Source of the DNA: Stutzerimonas nitrititolerans
GTDB taxonomy: Bacteria; Pseudomonadota; Gammaproteobacteria; Pseudomonadales; Pseudomonadaceae
Length of the DNA stretch: 64,000 nt
Assembly: GCF_003696285.1 (NCBI RefSeq)
Contig: NZ_RFFL01000001.1
Location: forward strand, 402,224-466,223
Direction: 5' to 3'
Part shown: piece by piece, positions 8,694-18,857 of the stretch
How the letters are laid out: each line of letters opens with the position of its first letter
How positions within the stretch are numbered: the stretch's first letter is position 1
Notes under the pieces: model-generated
The model's database searches: none
Told to the model about the DNA's origin: nothing
The model's input: only the letters and a program-made list of their open reading frames with translations
Translations under genes and position numbers: made by a program

Positions 8694-10208
8694 TCAGCGT
8701 CCGCGCTTGCCGAAAGTGGCAAGCGCGCGTTCGATACATTGCACCGTTTTGCCGAATGCCTGCAGACCGACCTCGCTGAAGGGCAGGTCGTTCTGGTCGG
8801 CGATCACAAGCAGCATCACGCGCCCTTCATGGCCGATGGAGCGCAGCAGCAGGTGTTCGCCGGCGAACAGCGCCTTGAGCGCGCCCGGCAGCAGTGCGGA
8901 AAACTGTGCCATGTTGCCCGGGCTGAGTCGCAGTTGTGCCGGCTTTTCCAGCAACTGACGCAGTACCTGGCTCTGATCGGGATCAAGGTCCAGCCGCATC
9001 GCCTCGCGCGGCAGGCCGATGCACTGCTGGCTGACGAGGCGGCGTTGGCGCTGGTCCAGCCACAGCAGCAGGACGCGCTGCATGCCGGCGCTTTCCAGCG
9101 CCTTGCCGGCCGCTGCGGTCAATTGCAGCACGTTGTCATAGGGGCTTTTCTCGCTCAGCAACTGGCGGCATTGCTCGCGCCAGGCCGCCAGCGCTGCGCT
9201 GCTGGGCAGCCTGGCGAGCTTTTCCTGCTGGAAGCGGCTGTTCCACGGCCAGAGCAGGCCTTGCGCCGGGTGCCAGAGATCGGTGCGGCCGATTGCGCGG
9301 GCGCTTTCCACGGCCTGCTGGTGCACCCGCTGCTGCAGCTCGGTCAACGGTATCTGCAGGTAGAGACCGGCCAGCCGCTGCCAGCGCAGGCTGTGGGTGC
9401 CGCTCCAGCTGTGGTGCGCGGTCAGCGCGATGCCGTTGGCGAGCAGGATGGTATTGCTCGGCAGCGTCAGCCAGCGGCGCAGATCGGGATCGGCGTCCAG
9501 CAGCTGTTGCTGGTGTAGCGGATGCTCGTTGTCGCGGGCGATGTGCAGGGCCTTGATCAGCATCCGCCGATTCCTGCCGAGCAGGATGTAGCCCTGGAGG
9601 ATCCAGGCCGGCAGGTTCCAGTGGCGGGCCAGCGCCAGGCAGAGCTCGAGCAGCGAAACGCCGAGCAGCGATTGCTCGACCCGGCTGGCCGGCTCGCCCT
9701 TGACCAGAACGCGTTGCTCCCAGGTTTCGAGCAACTGTGGATGCGCCGCGACCAGTGCCCAGAGCGGCGACAGGAACAGCAGGCTGCTCCAGTGGACTTC
9801 CTGTGCGAGTCGCGCCAGGCGGTCGCCGAACAATCCGCTGGCCTGCTGACTGGCGTGACGGCTGATCAGCACCATCTGCCGCAGGGGCGCCGGGATGTCC
9901 TGGGTTTCGACGGCGGGAATCCTGGCCAGCAGTTGCTCTGCGCGTTGCAGGCCGATGCGGCTGAGCGCCACTTCGAGGCTTTCCGCCGGTTCGCTGGCCG
10001 CGCCGACATTGCGATTGGCTTCGCGGATCACGTTGAGCGCCAGCACCGGGCTGACCTGGATCAGCTCGGCGATCTGGCGCATGGACAGGCTGCTGTCGCG
10101 CAGCGCCTGGCAAACTTCGCGATGGGGGCCGGCAAAGGCGGGCAGCGCCACGGCGTCCAGCGCTTTGATCCAGGCAGGCAGGGAGCGGGGCAGGGCGGTC
10201 GTGGTCAT
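8694..10208 (-). CDS. HDOD-domain signalling protein
   Basis: A 504-residue cytoplasmic protein. The N-terminal half (about 10-210) fits the HDOD fold, a catalytically dead relative of HD phosphohydrolases common in chemotaxis, motility and c-di-GMP pathways. The C-terminal 150 residues look like a GAF-type sensor region. The start at 10208 (MTTTALPRSLPAW) is chosen over upstream in-frame codons because HDOD proteins begin close to this Leu-Pro-Xaa-Trp-type segment. It is divergent from motA (166-base gap) and upstream of rhdA-psd. Its position next to motAB matches P. aeruginosa. No direct function is known to me. Confidence 0.8.
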   Translation of the reverse strand: MTTTALPRSLPAWIKALDAVALPAFAGPHREVCQALRDSSLSMRQIAELIQVSPVLALNVIREANRNVGAASEPAESLEVALSRIGLQRAEQLLARIPAVETQDIPAPLRQMVLISRHASQQASGLFGDRLARLAQEVHWSSLLFLSPLWALVAAHPQLLETWEQRVLVKGEPASRVEQSLLGVSLLELCLALARHWNLPAWILQGYILLGRNRRMLIKALHIARDNEHPLHQQQLLDADPDLRRWLTLPSNTILLANGIALTAHHSWSGTHSLRWQRLAGLYLQIPLTELQQRVHQQAVESARAIGRTDLWHPAQGLLWPWNSRFQQEKLARLPSSAALAAWREQCRQLLSEKSPYDNVLQLTAAAGKALESAGMQRVLLLWLDQRQRRLVSQQCIGLPREAMRLDLDPDQSQVLRQLLEKPAQLRLSPGNMAQFSALLPGALKALFAGEHLLLRSIGHEGRVMLLVIADQNDLPFSEVGLQAFGKTVQCIERALATFGKRGR

Positions 10209-10374
10209 GGTCTCGAACTGGCTTTTCGTCGGGATGGCCTTTAGTCTGGCGCAAAAGTTCCGATAACCAGAACAATTCTTTCGCCAACCCCTTGACGGGA
10301 TTTCCGGTAGTACCTGGGTGCCCCGTCGCATCGGCTGCCAGCGGTCCGCAAACAGGCTTCAGACGTAACCCCAT

Positions 10375-11226
10375 ATGGTAAAGATCCTCGGCATCATCGT
10401 TGTGTTCGCCAGTGTGCTGGGCGGATTCGCACTTTCCGGCGGCAAGATCGCTGCGCTGCTCCATCCATTCGAATTCATGATCATCGGCGGCGCCGCGCTG
10501 GGTGCTTTCCTGCAGGCCAACCCGGGGAGCACCACCAAGGTGGTGTTCCGCAAATCGCTGCAGATGTTCAGCACCCGTTTCACCCAGGCCTTCTATCTGG
10601 AAGTGCTGCGGCTGCATTACGAAATACTCAACAAGAGCCGCCGCGAAGGCATGATGGCCATCGAGGCGGACATCGAGGAGCCCGCTTCCAGCCCCATCTT
10701 CAGCAAGTATCCCGCCATCCTCAAGGATGAGCGGATGACGGCGTTCATCTGCGATTACCTGCGCATCATGTCCTCCGGCAACATGGCGCCCCATGAGCTG
10801 GAAGGCCTGTTCGACATGGAGCTGGCCAGCCTCAAGGAAGAACTGGAGCATCCGTCCCATGCGGTGACGCGCGTCGCGGACGGACTGCCGGCGGTGGGTA
10901 TCGTCGCGGCGGTGCTGGGCATCGTGATCACCATGGCGATCCTGGCCGATGCCAGCAACGCCATGATTGGCGAGAAGGTTGCCACGGCGCTGGTGGGGAC
11001 CTTCATCGGCATCCTCGCGTCCTACGGTTTCGTCGGTCCTCTGGCCGCCTCGCTGGAGCACGATGCGCGGGAAGAACTGAATCTTTATGAAGCCATCAAG
11101 GCGACGCTGGTCGCCTCGGCATCCGGCATGCCGCCGACCCTGGCCGTCGAGTTCGGGCGCAAGGTGCTGTTCGCCGCGCACCGGCCGACGTTCGCCGAAC
11201 TCGAACAAGCCATGCGTGGCAGCTAA
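10375..11226 (+). CDS. motA: flagellar stator protein MotA
   Basis: MotA forms, with MotB, the proton channel that drives the flagellar rotor from the inner membrane. The product is 283 residues, the usual length. It has two N-terminal membrane segments (MVKILGIIVVFASVLGGFAL start, then a Gly/Ala-rich helix), a long cytoplasmic loop with charged residues that contact FliG, and two C-terminal helices (about 165-220) containing the conserved Pro motif in DGLPAVGIVAAV. The stop is two bases before the motB start, so the pair is cotranscribed and translationally coupled. Confidence 0.96.
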   Translation: MVKILGIIVVFASVLGGFALSGGKIAALLHPFEFMIIGGAALGAFLQANPGSTTKVVFRKSLQMFSTRFTQAFYLEVLRLHYEILNKSRREGMMAIEADIEEPASSPIFSKYPAILKDERMTAFICDYLRIMSSGNMAPHELEGLFDMELASLKEELEHPSHAVTRVADGLPAVGIVAAVLGIVITMAILADASNAMIGEKVATALVGTFIGILASYGFVGPLAASLEHDAREELNLYEAIKATLVASASGMPPTLAVEFGRKVLFAAHRPTFAELEQAMRGS

Positions 11227-11228
11227 GC

Positions 11229-12230
11229 ATGGACAACAACCAGCCGATCATCGTCAAGCGCGGCGCCAAGCGCGGAGGCGGGCATCACGGTGGCGCCTGG
11301 AAGATCGCCTTCGCCGACTTCATGACCGCGATGATGGCCTTCTTCCTGGTGATGTGGCTGATGAGCTCGGCCACGCCGGAGCAGAAGCGCGCGATATCCG
11401 GGTACTTCCAGGACCCGATCGGGTTCACCGAAAGCGCCAGCCCGCACGTCATCGACCTGGGCGGAACGCCCACGCCATCGCCGGACCGCACGCTCAACGC
11501 CGACGTCGAGCCGGCCATGCAGCAAAGCGAATCCAGCCTCGATGCCGAACAGGCGCAGACCTTTGCCGAGCAGCTGGAAAACCAGCGTCTCGAACTGCTG
11601 CTGCAGGAATTGCAGAACAAGATCGAGGAGGACCCCGATCTGACCCGCTACATGGATCAGATTCTGTTCGAGATCACCCAGGACGGGCTGCGCATCCAGA
11701 TCATGGATGCCGAGAACCGGCCGATGTTCGACCTCGGCAGCGCTCGGTTGCAGCCTTACTTCGAGGACATTCTGCTGGCCATGGCGGATGTCATCCAGAC
11801 GATGCCGAACAAGATCAGCATCAGCGGCCATACCGATGCCAAGCCGTACGCGGGGCAGGGCGATTTCGGCAACTGGGAACTGTCGGCCAGTCGGGCCAAC
11901 GCGGCGCGACGCGCGCTGGTCGCGGGGCGTTATCCCGAAGAGCAGATCGCGCGCGTGGTGGGCTATGCCTCATCGGCATTGTTCGACCGGGAAGATCCGT
12001 TCAACCCGGTCAACCGCCGTATCGACATCCTGGTGCTGACCAAGAAGGCGCAGCGCTCCATCGAGCAGGGGCAGCAGCCGAGCATGGAAGCCGGCGAAGA
12101 CGCTGGTGCCGCCGGGACGAGCGCCGAGCCCGCTACCGGCGACGCTGAGCCGCTACAGCCGGGAGCGGTGCGCGAACGCCTGAACATCTTCGAGGATGGC
12201 GTACTGAAGTTCGATGAGCCGGAAAGCTGA
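11229..12230 (+). CDS. motB: flagellar stator protein MotB
   Basis: Partner of MotA; it anchors the stator to peptidoglycan and supplies the proton-carrying Asp. The 333-residue product has a basic N terminus, one membrane helix beginning IAFADFMTAMMAFFLVMWLM with the essential Asp in the AFADF segment, a linker with the periplasmic plug region, and an OmpA-type peptidoglycan-binding domain (about 160-275) with the ISGHTDAKPY motif. The last 50 residues are low-complexity Ala/Glu/Pro. The proton-type TM sequence and pairing with MotA argue against a MotCD-type set. Confidence 0.96.
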   Translation: MDNNQPIIVKRGAKRGGGHHGGAWKIAFADFMTAMMAFFLVMWLMSSATPEQKRAISGYFQDPIGFTESASPHVIDLGGTPTPSPDRTLNADVEPAMQQSESSLDAEQAQTFAEQLENQRLELLLQELQNKIEEDPDLTRYMDQILFEITQDGLRIQIMDAENRPMFDLGSARLQPYFEDILLAMADVIQTMPNKISISGHTDAKPYAGQGDFGNWELSASRANAARRALVAGRYPEEQIARVVGYASSALFDREDPFNPVNRRIDILVLTKKAQRSIEQGQQPSMEAGEDAGAAGTSAEPATGDAEPLQPGAVRERLNIFEDGVLKFDEPES

Positions 12231-12242
12231 TAAAGCCTCCAG

Positions 12243-13274
12243 CTAGTAATCCGCCTCGGGCATGCTGCTGAGAATGTGCCGATAGCTGGCCATGCGCTGT
12301 GGCTGGATGCGGCCTTCGTCGAGCGCCTTGAGCAGGGCGCAGCCGGGCTCGCGATCATGCTTGCAGTCGCGAAAGCGGCAATGGCCCAGCACATCGCGGA
12401 ACTCGATGAAGCCGGCTTCCACATCCGCGCGGCTGACATGCATTAGCCCGAATTCGCGTATGCCGGGCGAATCGATCAGCTCGCCGCCACCAGGGAAATG
12501 AAAAAGCCGTGCGGTGGTGGTGGTGTGAGTGCCCTTGCCGGTCATTTCCGATAGCGCGCCCACCCGCGTTTCCACGCCGGGCAGCAGGCTGTTCACCAGC
12601 GAGGATTTGCCGACGCCCGACTGGCCGACGAATACGCTGACATGGCCATCGAGGCGTACGCGCAGGCTGTCCATGCCGTCGCCATCGCGGGCGGAGACTT
12701 CCAGCAGCGGATAGCCGAGGCTGCGATAGACGCCGAGCAGCGCATTCAGCGCCTTCTCGTTCTGCTCGTCGACCAGGTCGGCCTTGTTCAACAGCAGCAG
12801 CGGCGTGATGCCGGCGTGCTCGGCGGCCACCAGGTAACGGTCGATGAGGTTGGCATGGGGTTCGGGCAGCGGCGCGAAGACGATCACGATGAGATCGACA
12901 TTGGCCGCCACGGGCTTGAGCTGACCGCGGGTGTCGGGGCGGCACAGCTCGGTCTGGCGTGGCAGTTGCGCGACGATGACGCCGATGCCCTGATTGCCCG
13001 GGCGCCAGACGACGCGGTCGCCGGTGACCAGCGCCGGCAGGTTGGCGCGCAGGTGACAGCGGAACACTTCGCCGGCCTGTTCGCCCTGCTGCGCCTCGAC
13101 CTCTACCTGGACACCGAAGTGGGCGATCACCAGGCCGGTCTGTTCCGGTCCCAGGTCACCCCCTTCGAGTTCTTCGAGCGCGCGTGACTCGCGCCGTGCC
13201 GCGCGGCTTGCACGCTCTTCCTGGATTTTCTCGATGCGCCAGCTTTGCCGGCGGTTGAGTTGGCGTTTGGCCAT
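12243..13274 (-). CDS. rsgA: ribosome small-subunit GTPase RsgA
   Basis: Circularly permuted GTPase that acts late in 30S ribosome assembly. The 343-residue product has an OB-fold (about 40-115), then GTPase motifs in permuted order: G4 as NKAD, G1 as GQSGVGKSS, and G3 as DSPG. The C-terminal zinc-binding Cys/His cluster reads CRFRDCKH followed by a further Cys. The start [10 protein letters not shown] at 13274 is the family start with a basic N-terminal tail. It converges on motB (12-base gap) and is divergent from orn; the rsgA-orn pairing is conserved across gammaproteobacteria. Confidence 0.96.
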   Translation of the reverse strand: MAKRQLNRRQSWRIEKIQEERASRAARRESRALEELEGGDLGPEQTGLVIAHFGVQVEVEAQQGEQAGEVFRCHLRANLPALVTGDRVVWRPGNQGIGVIVAQLPRQTELCRPDTRGQLKPVAANVDLIVIVFAPLPEPHANLIDRYLVAAEHAGITPLLLLNKADLVDEQNEKALNALLGVYRSLGYPLLEVSARDGDGMDSLRVRLDGHVSVFVGQSGVGKSSLVNSLLPGVETRVGALSEMTGKGTHTTTTARLFHFPGGGELIDSPGIREFGLMHVSRADVEAGFIEFRDVLGHCRFRDCKHDREPGCALLKALDEGRIQPQRMASYRHILSSMPEADY

Positions 13275-13313
13275 TTGCGAGGGATGCCCAGGGCTGAAAG
13301 AACGCGAGTCTAA

Positions 13314-13973
<660 letters not shown>

Positions 13974-13986
13974 AACCGACAAGCGC

Positions 13987-14075
13987 GCTGGAGGCTGGAA
14001 GGCTGGACGAAAAACATGATGGGGGCTGGCGTTAGCTCACATGCTGATCAGCCTCCAGCCTCCAGCCTCCAGCCT
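13987..14075 (+). repeat. GGAGGCTGG hairpin repeat, copy 1
   Basis: The left arm begins GCTGGAGGCTGGAAGGCTGG and runs to 14014, ending in ACGAAAAA. The right arm (14052-14075) is CCTCCAGCC repeated and is complementary to the left. Between them is the short conserved core TGGCGTTAGCTC. The element fills the gap between the convergent orn and the oxidoreductase gene. A second copy in the same orientation is at 20261-20345, and related single hairpins occur at 1405 and 40939. Confidence 0.75.
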
Positions 14076-14715
14076 ATTTCCCCAGTTTTCTCAGCTCATC
14101 GGATTCGACGATCCGGACGCCATCGTTGTCTTCCAGAGCCAGGCGCCAGAGCGCGCGGGCCAGGGTGCAGGCGGCGATGCCGCGGTACTTGCCCGGCAGC
14201 AGCTGAGACAGCGGTGCGGTCATTCGCTCCAGCGGGCGGATTTCCATGCGCGGGCCGAGCAGTTGCGAAGGCCGGGCGATGGTCAGCTGTGGCCAGTCCT
14301 GCGCTTGCAGCGCCTCCTCCATCTCGCCCTTGGTTCGGCAATAGAACAGGTTGCTCTGCGGGTTGGCCCCCAGTGAGCTGATCACCAGCAGGTGACGGGC
14401 GCCGAGTTCGCGGGCGCGCTCGGCGAAGGCCAGCACCAGGTCGTGGTCGATGGCGCGGAAGGCTTCCTGGCTGCCGGCTTCCTTGAGCGTGGAGCCCAGG
14501 CAGCAGAAGGCGGTGTCGATATCGCCACTCAACTGCGGCAACAGCGTCCGCAATGGGCCGATGGGATTGTCCAGCCGGGGGTGTTCGGCCAGCGGCTTGC
14601 GTGTCGGCGCCAGCACGCACTCCACGGTGGGTTCGTTGAGCAATCGATCGAGCAGATGCTCGCCGGTCAGTCCGGTGGCGCCGGCAAGCAGAATACGTTG
14701 TGGCGTCAGATACAT
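14074..14715 (-). CDS. NAD(P)-binding oxidoreductase, atypical SDR
   Basis: A 213-residue cytoplasmic protein with an N-terminal Rossmann motif GATGLTG for NAD(P) binding, a [12 protein letters not shown] stretch and a [10 protein letters not shown] segment that provides the Tyr-x-x-x-Lys pair. This is the layout of short NAD(P)-binding proteins related to NmrA/HTATIP2-like atypical SDRs. The substrate is unknown. The start [10 protein letters not shown] at 14715 places the Rossmann strand at the N terminus, as expected. It lies 20 bases after the MORN/C13 protein on the same strand, so the two may be cotranscribed. Confidence 0.75.
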   Translation of the reverse strand: MYLTPQRILLAGATGLTGEHLLDRLLNEPTVECVLAPTRKPLAEHPRLDNPIGPLRTLLPQLSGDIDTAFCCLGSTLKEAGSQEAFRAIDHDLVLAFAERARELGARHLLVISSLGANPQSNLFYCRTKGEMEEALQAQDWPQLTIARPSQLLGPRMEIRPLERMTAPLSQLLPGKYRGIAACTLARALWRLALEDNDGVRIVESDELRKLGK

Positions 14716-14735
14716 GGCCTTGCTCCCTGTGTCGA

Positions 14736-16415
14736 TCAATCGGCAGGCGCCGGCTGTGCCCCGTACAGGGCATGCCAGCGCTCGACCACCTGTGGCGGAG
14801 CCCAGATCTGCGGCTCCGATGCTTGATAGTGGTCGGCCTGTTCGCGCTCGGCAACCTTCGCCTGCGCCAGCGTGAAGGCCTGCACGATATCCGTCGTTTC
14901 CTGCAGCGCCTCGGCAAACAGCGCCCGGCCGAAATAGGTGAAGTCGTTCTGCTCCGAACAGCCGAAAGACACCCGATCGGCTCGCGCGGCCGTAATGATC
15001 AGAGTCCGGGGATTCTTCATCGGTTCGATGAAGCCGCCCGAGTAGCAGGCGGAGATGACGATCACCAGGTTGCGCTCGGCCAGTGGCGCGAGCAGGCGTG
15101 CCAGCTCGCGGGCGGGCAGATCCTCCAGCGCCAGGCGTGGCTGCTGCAGGGCCAGGCGGTGATCGGCCGAGCCGTGGCTGGTGAAGTACATGAACAGCAG
15201 GTCTTCCGGGCCGCTGCGTTCGGCCAGTGCCTGGATGGCCCGTGCAAGGTTCTCGCGGGTGGCCAGCGGCCGGTCGGTGAAGTGGTCGCGATGGTTGACC
15301 AGGCTGATCTGGCCGTGGGCGGAAAAGCGCTCGGCCAGCAACCGCGTGACGTAGTCGGCCTCGCGGAGGAACACGCTCTGCTCGCCGTCACCGGCAAAGG
15401 TCAGGCTGTACAGCTCGCTGGCCGCGGTCGAAGCGGGCAGGGCGGCGATGGCCCGGTCGAGCAGCGCGCCCTGTTCCAGCAGGGCGATTTCCAGCGGGTC
15501 CGGCAGCGACTGGCCATTTTCGTCGTGGGTGCGCCGGCCCTGGTGCCAGGTGCCACGCTGCAGGGTGCCATCGCCCAAGGTCAGCTCCCCCTGCCCATCG
15601 AAACGACCCTGCCGGAACTGGCCCACATAGCGGCGACCATCGGCGAGGTCCAGGCTGCCCTGGCCGTGATAGCGCCAGTTCTGGAACCGGCCGCGATAAT
15701 GGCTGCCGTCGCTGCCGATGTACTGGCCTTCGCCGTTCAGCTCGCCCTCCTCGAAGCTGCCGATCCAGGCATTGCCTTCGGCATCCTCGTAGCGGCCCTG
15801 GCCATGAAACTGATCGCCCTGGAACAGGCCGCTGTACCGCGCGCCATCATGCCCGGCGAACGTGCCCGGACCCTCGAGCAGACCGCTTTCGAAGTGGCCG
15901 CTGTACTGTCCCTGGGCGTCGCTACGGGTGCCTTCGCCTTGCGGCAGGCCCTTGACGAACTGGCCGTGGTGGACGACGCCATCTTCCTGCCGCAGGATGC
16001 CGCTACCGTGATAGAGGCCGTCGCGAAATGCGCCCTGGTAGTTCATGCCCTGCTGGCGATAGCTGCCTTGGCCGTTGAGGCTGCCCTGGCGGAACTCCCC
16101 TTCGAAACTGCCGCCATCGGCGAAGCTGAAACGCCCCTGGCCTTGGAACAGGCCGTTGCTAAATTCGCCTTCGTAGCGGTCGCCGGTGGGGCCCAGCCAG
16201 AGCCCCTGGCCGTGCCACTGGCCGTCCTTGAACGCGCCCTGATAGCTGGCGCCGTTGGGGTAGTCCAGCCGACCCTGGCCTTGCAGCAGCCCGTCGACGA
16301 TGACGCCGCGATAACGCCCGCCGTCGGGCAGGATGGCATCGGGTGGCGTCAACGGTTCGCCTTCACCACAGGCGGTGAGCAGGCAGGCGAGAAGAAGCAG
16401 GTAAAGCAGGCGCAT
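14736..16415 (-). CDS. lipoprotein with MORN repeats and C13 (legumain/caspase-like) peptidase domain
   Basis: The 559-residue product starts with a lipoprotein signal ([19 protein letters not shown], lipobox L-T-A-C). Residues about 30-290 hold eleven full MORN repeats of 22-23 residues (pattern Y-x-G-x-[FW]-x-x-G-x-x-x-G-x-G) plus a partial twelfth. The C-terminal part (about 310-550) fits the C13 peptidase clan: the catalytic His lies in [10 protein letters not shown] and the Cys in VISACYSGG. The substrate is unknown. Its lipid anchor implies membrane location with the peptidase in the periplasm. It shares a strand with the Rossmann oxidoreductase downstream. The fold and dyad are clear; the role is not. 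A 579-codon antisense open frame is a GC shadow. Confidence 0.85.
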   Translation of the reverse strand: MRLLYLLLLACLLTACGEGEPLTPPDAILPDGGRYRGVIVDGLLQGQGRLDYPNGASYQGAFKDGQWHGQGLWLGPTGDRYEGEFSNGLFQGQGRFSFADGGSFEGEFRQGSLNGQGSYRQQGMNYQGAFRDGLYHGSGILRQEDGVVHHGQFVKGLPQGEGTRSDAQGQYSGHFESGLLEGPGTFAGHDGARYSGLFQGDQFHGQGRYEDAEGNAWIGSFEEGELNGEGQYIGSDGSHYRGRFQNWRYHGQGSLDLADGRRYVGQFRQGRFDGQGELTLGDGTLQRGTWHQGRRTHDENGQSLPDPLEIALLEQGALLDRAIAALPASTAASELYSLTFAGDGEQSVFLREADYVTRLLAERFSAHGQISLVNHRDHFTDRPLATRENLARAIQALAERSGPEDLLFMYFTSHGSADHRLALQQPRLALEDLPARELARLLAPLAERNLVIVISACYSGGFIEPMKNPRTLIITAARADRVSFGCSEQNDFTYFGRALFAEALQETTDIVQAFTLAQAKVAEREQADHYQASEPQIWAPPQVVERWHALYGAQPAPAD

Positions 16416-16472
16416 GCGGTCGTCCGGTGGGCAGGATGACCGCAGTATGCCGTAACCGGAGGGCACGACACC

Positions 16473-16928
16473 TCAGAGATAGCAGAGCGCCAATGTCTCG
16501 GCGACGTAGGCGGGCTTCTCCGTCCCTTCTATCTCCATCACCGCGCGCGCCTTGAGCAGCCACTGCCCGGGGTTCTTCTCGTAGGCGTCGAGCAGGGTCA
16601 CGGCCAGGCGTACGCGGGAGCCAACCCGGACCGGCTGGATGAAGCGCAGGGTGTCCAGACCATAGTTGACGCCCATCCGCGTGCCCTGTGGAACCACCAG
16701 CAGGTCGCCCATCATCATGGGAAGCAGCGACAGCGAGAGGAAGCCGTGGGCGATGGTGCCGCCGAACGGCGTCTGCGCGGCTTTTTCCGGATCGACATGG
16801 ATGAACTGGTGGTCACCGGTACAGTCGGCGAACTGGTCGACGCGCTGCTGATCGATGGTCAGCCACTCGGAGTGGCCCAGTTCCTTGCCGATGTAGTCCT
16901 TGAGTTCTGCTGCGGGTACCTGGGGCAT
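16473..16928 (-). CDS. MaoC-family (R)-specific enoyl-CoA hydratase
   Basis: A 151-residue single hot-dog domain of the MaoC dehydratase family, which hydrates 2-enoyl-CoA to (R)-3-hydroxyacyl-CoA. The hydratase motif appears as DQFADCTGDHQFIHVDPEKA (catalytic Asp and His), followed by GGTIAHGFLSLSLLP. Length and the N terminus MPQVPAAELKDYIGKEL match the NodN/MaoC-like group found in many pseudomonads. It lies between the MORN/C13 gene and the divergent LrgA gene. The physiological substrate cannot be read from sequence. Confidence 0.88.
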   Translation of the reverse strand: MPQVPAAELKDYIGKELGHSEWLTIDQQRVDQFADCTGDHQFIHVDPEKAAQTPFGGTIAHGFLSLSLLPMMMGDLLVVPQGTRMGVNYGLDTLRFIQPVRVGSRVRLAVTLLDAYEKNPGQWLLKARAVMEIEGTEKPAYVAETLALCYL

Positions 16929-17130
16929 AGGTTCTCTCGGGTTGTCGTGGGTGGGATTGTTAGATCAGCATGCGATCGCCGATTCGGCCAACGAGCATCG
17001 CTGGCGCGAATGATGGGCCATAGTTGTGGGGGCGGCGTGATGCGCGCCGCTGCCCGTGCAGCCCGTCATCGTCCCTGTGTTTCCGGTGGCGGGTCCGTAT
17101 AATCGCGCCCCTTTTTTTCGGGAGGCTTCC

Positions 17131-17496
17131 ATGCTGCTACGCGGCCTGACCTGGCTGGTACTGTTCCAACTGCTCGGCACGGCGTTGAACGTGCTGCTGT
17201 TGCCCATGCTGCCCGGGCCGATCATCGGTCTGCTGCTGCTTTTCGTGGCGCTGCTATTGCGCGGCCAGGCGAGCGAGTCGCTGCAGGTGGCGGCGAGCGG
17301 CCTGCTGCGCTACCTGCCCTTGTTGCTGGTGCCGCCGGCGGTGGGGGTGATGGCCTATACCGAGGCGATTCTGCGAGACTTCTGGGCCATCGTCGGCGTG
17401 CTGGTGCTGTCCCTGGTGCTCTCGCTGGTGTTCACCGGCTGGCTGATGCAGCGCCTGATCGGTCGGCGCAAGCAGGCCGGGAAGGAGGCCGCATGA
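17131..17496 (+). CDS. LrgA/CidA family holin-like protein
   Basis: A 121-residue integral membrane protein with four hydrophobic segments. It begins MLLRGLTWLVLFQLLGTALN and contains LPMLPGPIIGL, the family's conserved Pro-Gly segment after the first helix. LrgA/CidA proteins are holin-like and are proposed to affect murein hydrolase activity or to transport small metabolites, together with LrgB. The start at 17131 has a GGGAGG ribosome binding site and aligns with the family. Its stop overlaps the lrgB-type start (ATGA), so the two are translationally coupled. Confidence 0.88.
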   Translation: MLLRGLTWLVLFQLLGTALNVLLLPMLPGPIIGLLLLFVALLLRGQASESLQVAASGLLRYLPLLLVPPAVGVMAYTEAILRDFWAIVGVLVLSLVLSLVFTGWLMQRLIGRRKQAGKEAA

Positions 17497-18209
17497 ACGT
17501 GCAATGGGAGGCCGCCTGGCAGGCGGTGATTCACCATCCCCTGTTTGGCGTGGCCATCACGCTGGCGGCGTTCCAGCTGTCCTACGCCGCCTACGAGAAG
17601 ACGCGCTGGGTGTTCCTGCAGCCCGTGCTGGTGTCGATGCTCATGGTGGTGGGCGTGCTGCTGGCCTGTGGGCTCGGCTACGAGGACTACCGACTCAGCG
17701 CGCAGATGCTGACCGTCATGCTGGGACCGGCGACGGTGGCGCTGGCGGCGCCGCTGTACCTCAACCTGCGCCGGATTCGCGAGTTGTTCGGGCCGATCAT
17801 GATCACCCTGCTGGTCGGCGGCATCACCGCGACGGCGCTGGGCATGGCGCTGGCGTGGGCTTTCGGTGCGGACCGGATGGTCCTGATGACCCTGGCACCC
17901 AAGTCGGTGACTTCGCCGATCGCCATGCTGGTGGCCGAACAGATCGGCGGCGTGGTGGCGCTGGCGGCGGTGTTCGTGATGATCACCGGTATTCTCGGGG
18001 CGATCTTCGGTCCGGAACTGTTGCGCCGCTTTGGCGTTCAGCATCCTGCGGCCCGCGGCATGGCGCTGGGCCTGACTGCCCACGCGGTGGGCACCGCCCA
18101 GGCGCTGCAGGAAAGCGAGGAGTGCGGCGCCTTTGCCGCGCTGGCGATGAGCCTGATGGGCGTGCTGACCGCCGTACTGCTGCCGCTGGCGGTGTCCCTG
18201 TCGTTGTGA
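17493..18209 (+). CDS. LrgB/CidB family membrane protein
   Basis: A 238-residue polytopic membrane protein of the LrgB/CidB (YohK) family and partner of the preceding LrgA-like protein. Family hallmarks are the LAPKSVTSPIAM stretch and the C-terminal segment HPAARGMALGLTAHAVGTAQ. Together the pair may form an antiholin-like or carboxylate/metabolite export system; which role applies here is unknown. The ATG overlaps the upstream stop by four bases. The LON-domain gene follows after 10 bases, suggesting a three-gene unit. Confidence 0.9.
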   Translation: MNVQWEAAWQAVIHHPLFGVAITLAAFQLSYAAYEKTRWVFLQPVLVSMLMVVGVLLACGLGYEDYRLSAQMLTVMLGPATVALAAPLYLNLRRIRELFGPIMITLLVGGITATALGMALAWAFGADRMVLMTLAPKSVTSPIAMLVAEQIGGVVALAAVFVMITGILGAIFGPELLRRFGVQHPAARGMALGLTAHAVGTAQALQESEECGAFAALAMSLMGVLTAVLLPLAVSLSL

Positions 18210-18219
18210 AGGAGCCTGC

Positions 18220-18801
18220 ATGAGATTGCCCCTGTTCCCGCTCGATACCGTGCTGTTTCCCGGCTGTATCCTGGATCTGCAGCTGTTCGAGGCGCGCTAC
18301 CTGGACATGATCAGTCGTTGTCTCAAGGCCGATCACGGTTTCGGCGTGGTGCGCATCCTGCAAGGGCTGGAAGTCGGGCCGGCGGCGACCGCCTTTGCCG
18401 GCATCGGCTGCGAGGCGGTGATCCGTGACTGGCAGCAGCAACCCAATGGCCTGCTCGGCATTCGGGTGGACGGGCAGCGGCGTTTCGATATCGAGCGTAC
18501 CGAGGTGCAGGCCGACCAGCTGATCGTGGCCGATGTTCGCTGGCGCCCCGAGCCGGACGACGCGCCGCTGGACGACGGCCATGCCGACCTGGTGATGCTG
18601 CTCGAAGCGCTCCGGCAGCATCCCATGGTGCGCTCGCTGGGAATGAACGATGCAGTCGGCGGACGCCGCGCGCTGGCCGACCAGTTGGCCTACCTGCTGC
18701 CCTTCCAGCCGGAGCACAAGATCGAGTTGTTGCAGCTGGAGGATGTCGATCTTCGGCTGCAGCGGATTCAAACCCTGCTGGAGCGGTTGCAGGGCGATTG
18801 A
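18220..18801 (+). CDS. LON substrate-binding-domain protein
   Basis: A 193-residue protein consisting only of the N-terminal (PUA-like) domain of Lon protease. It opens with MRLPLFPLDTVLFPGCILDL and has FEARYLDMI, the classic LON-domain start, but no AAA+ or peptidase domain. Stand-alone LON-domain proteins are widespread in pseudomonads with no settled function; peptide binding is inferred from the domain. Its start is 10 bases after the LrgB-like stop, so cotranscription is likely. It converges with the DedA-PAP2 gene. Confidence 0.85.
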   Translation: MRLPLFPLDTVLFPGCILDLQLFEARYLDMISRCLKADHGFGVVRILQGLEVGPAATAFAGIGCEAVIRDWQQQPNGLLGIRVDGQRRFDIERTEVQADQLIVADVRWRPEPDDAPLDDGHADLVMLLEALRQHPMVRSLGMNDAVGGRRALADQLAYLLPFQPEHKIELLQLEDVDLRLQRIQTLLERLQGD

Positions 18802-18857
18802 GCCGATGAAAAAGCGCAGGGGCTGGAATTCCCGGCAAAGAGCAACGGCGAGTAGCC

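Noticed and set aside
9136..11208. 690-codon minus-strand frame across the HDOD gene and motA
   Set aside because: Covers the divergent intergenic region and two well-supported genes in other frames; its protein has mixed low-complexity composition.
14700..16439. 579-codon open frame on the plus strand opposite the MORN/C13 gene
   Set aside because: Antisense shadow of a GC-rich repetitive gene; its Ala/Leu/Val/Gln-rich composition reflects the codon pattern of the opposite strand and no domain is visible.
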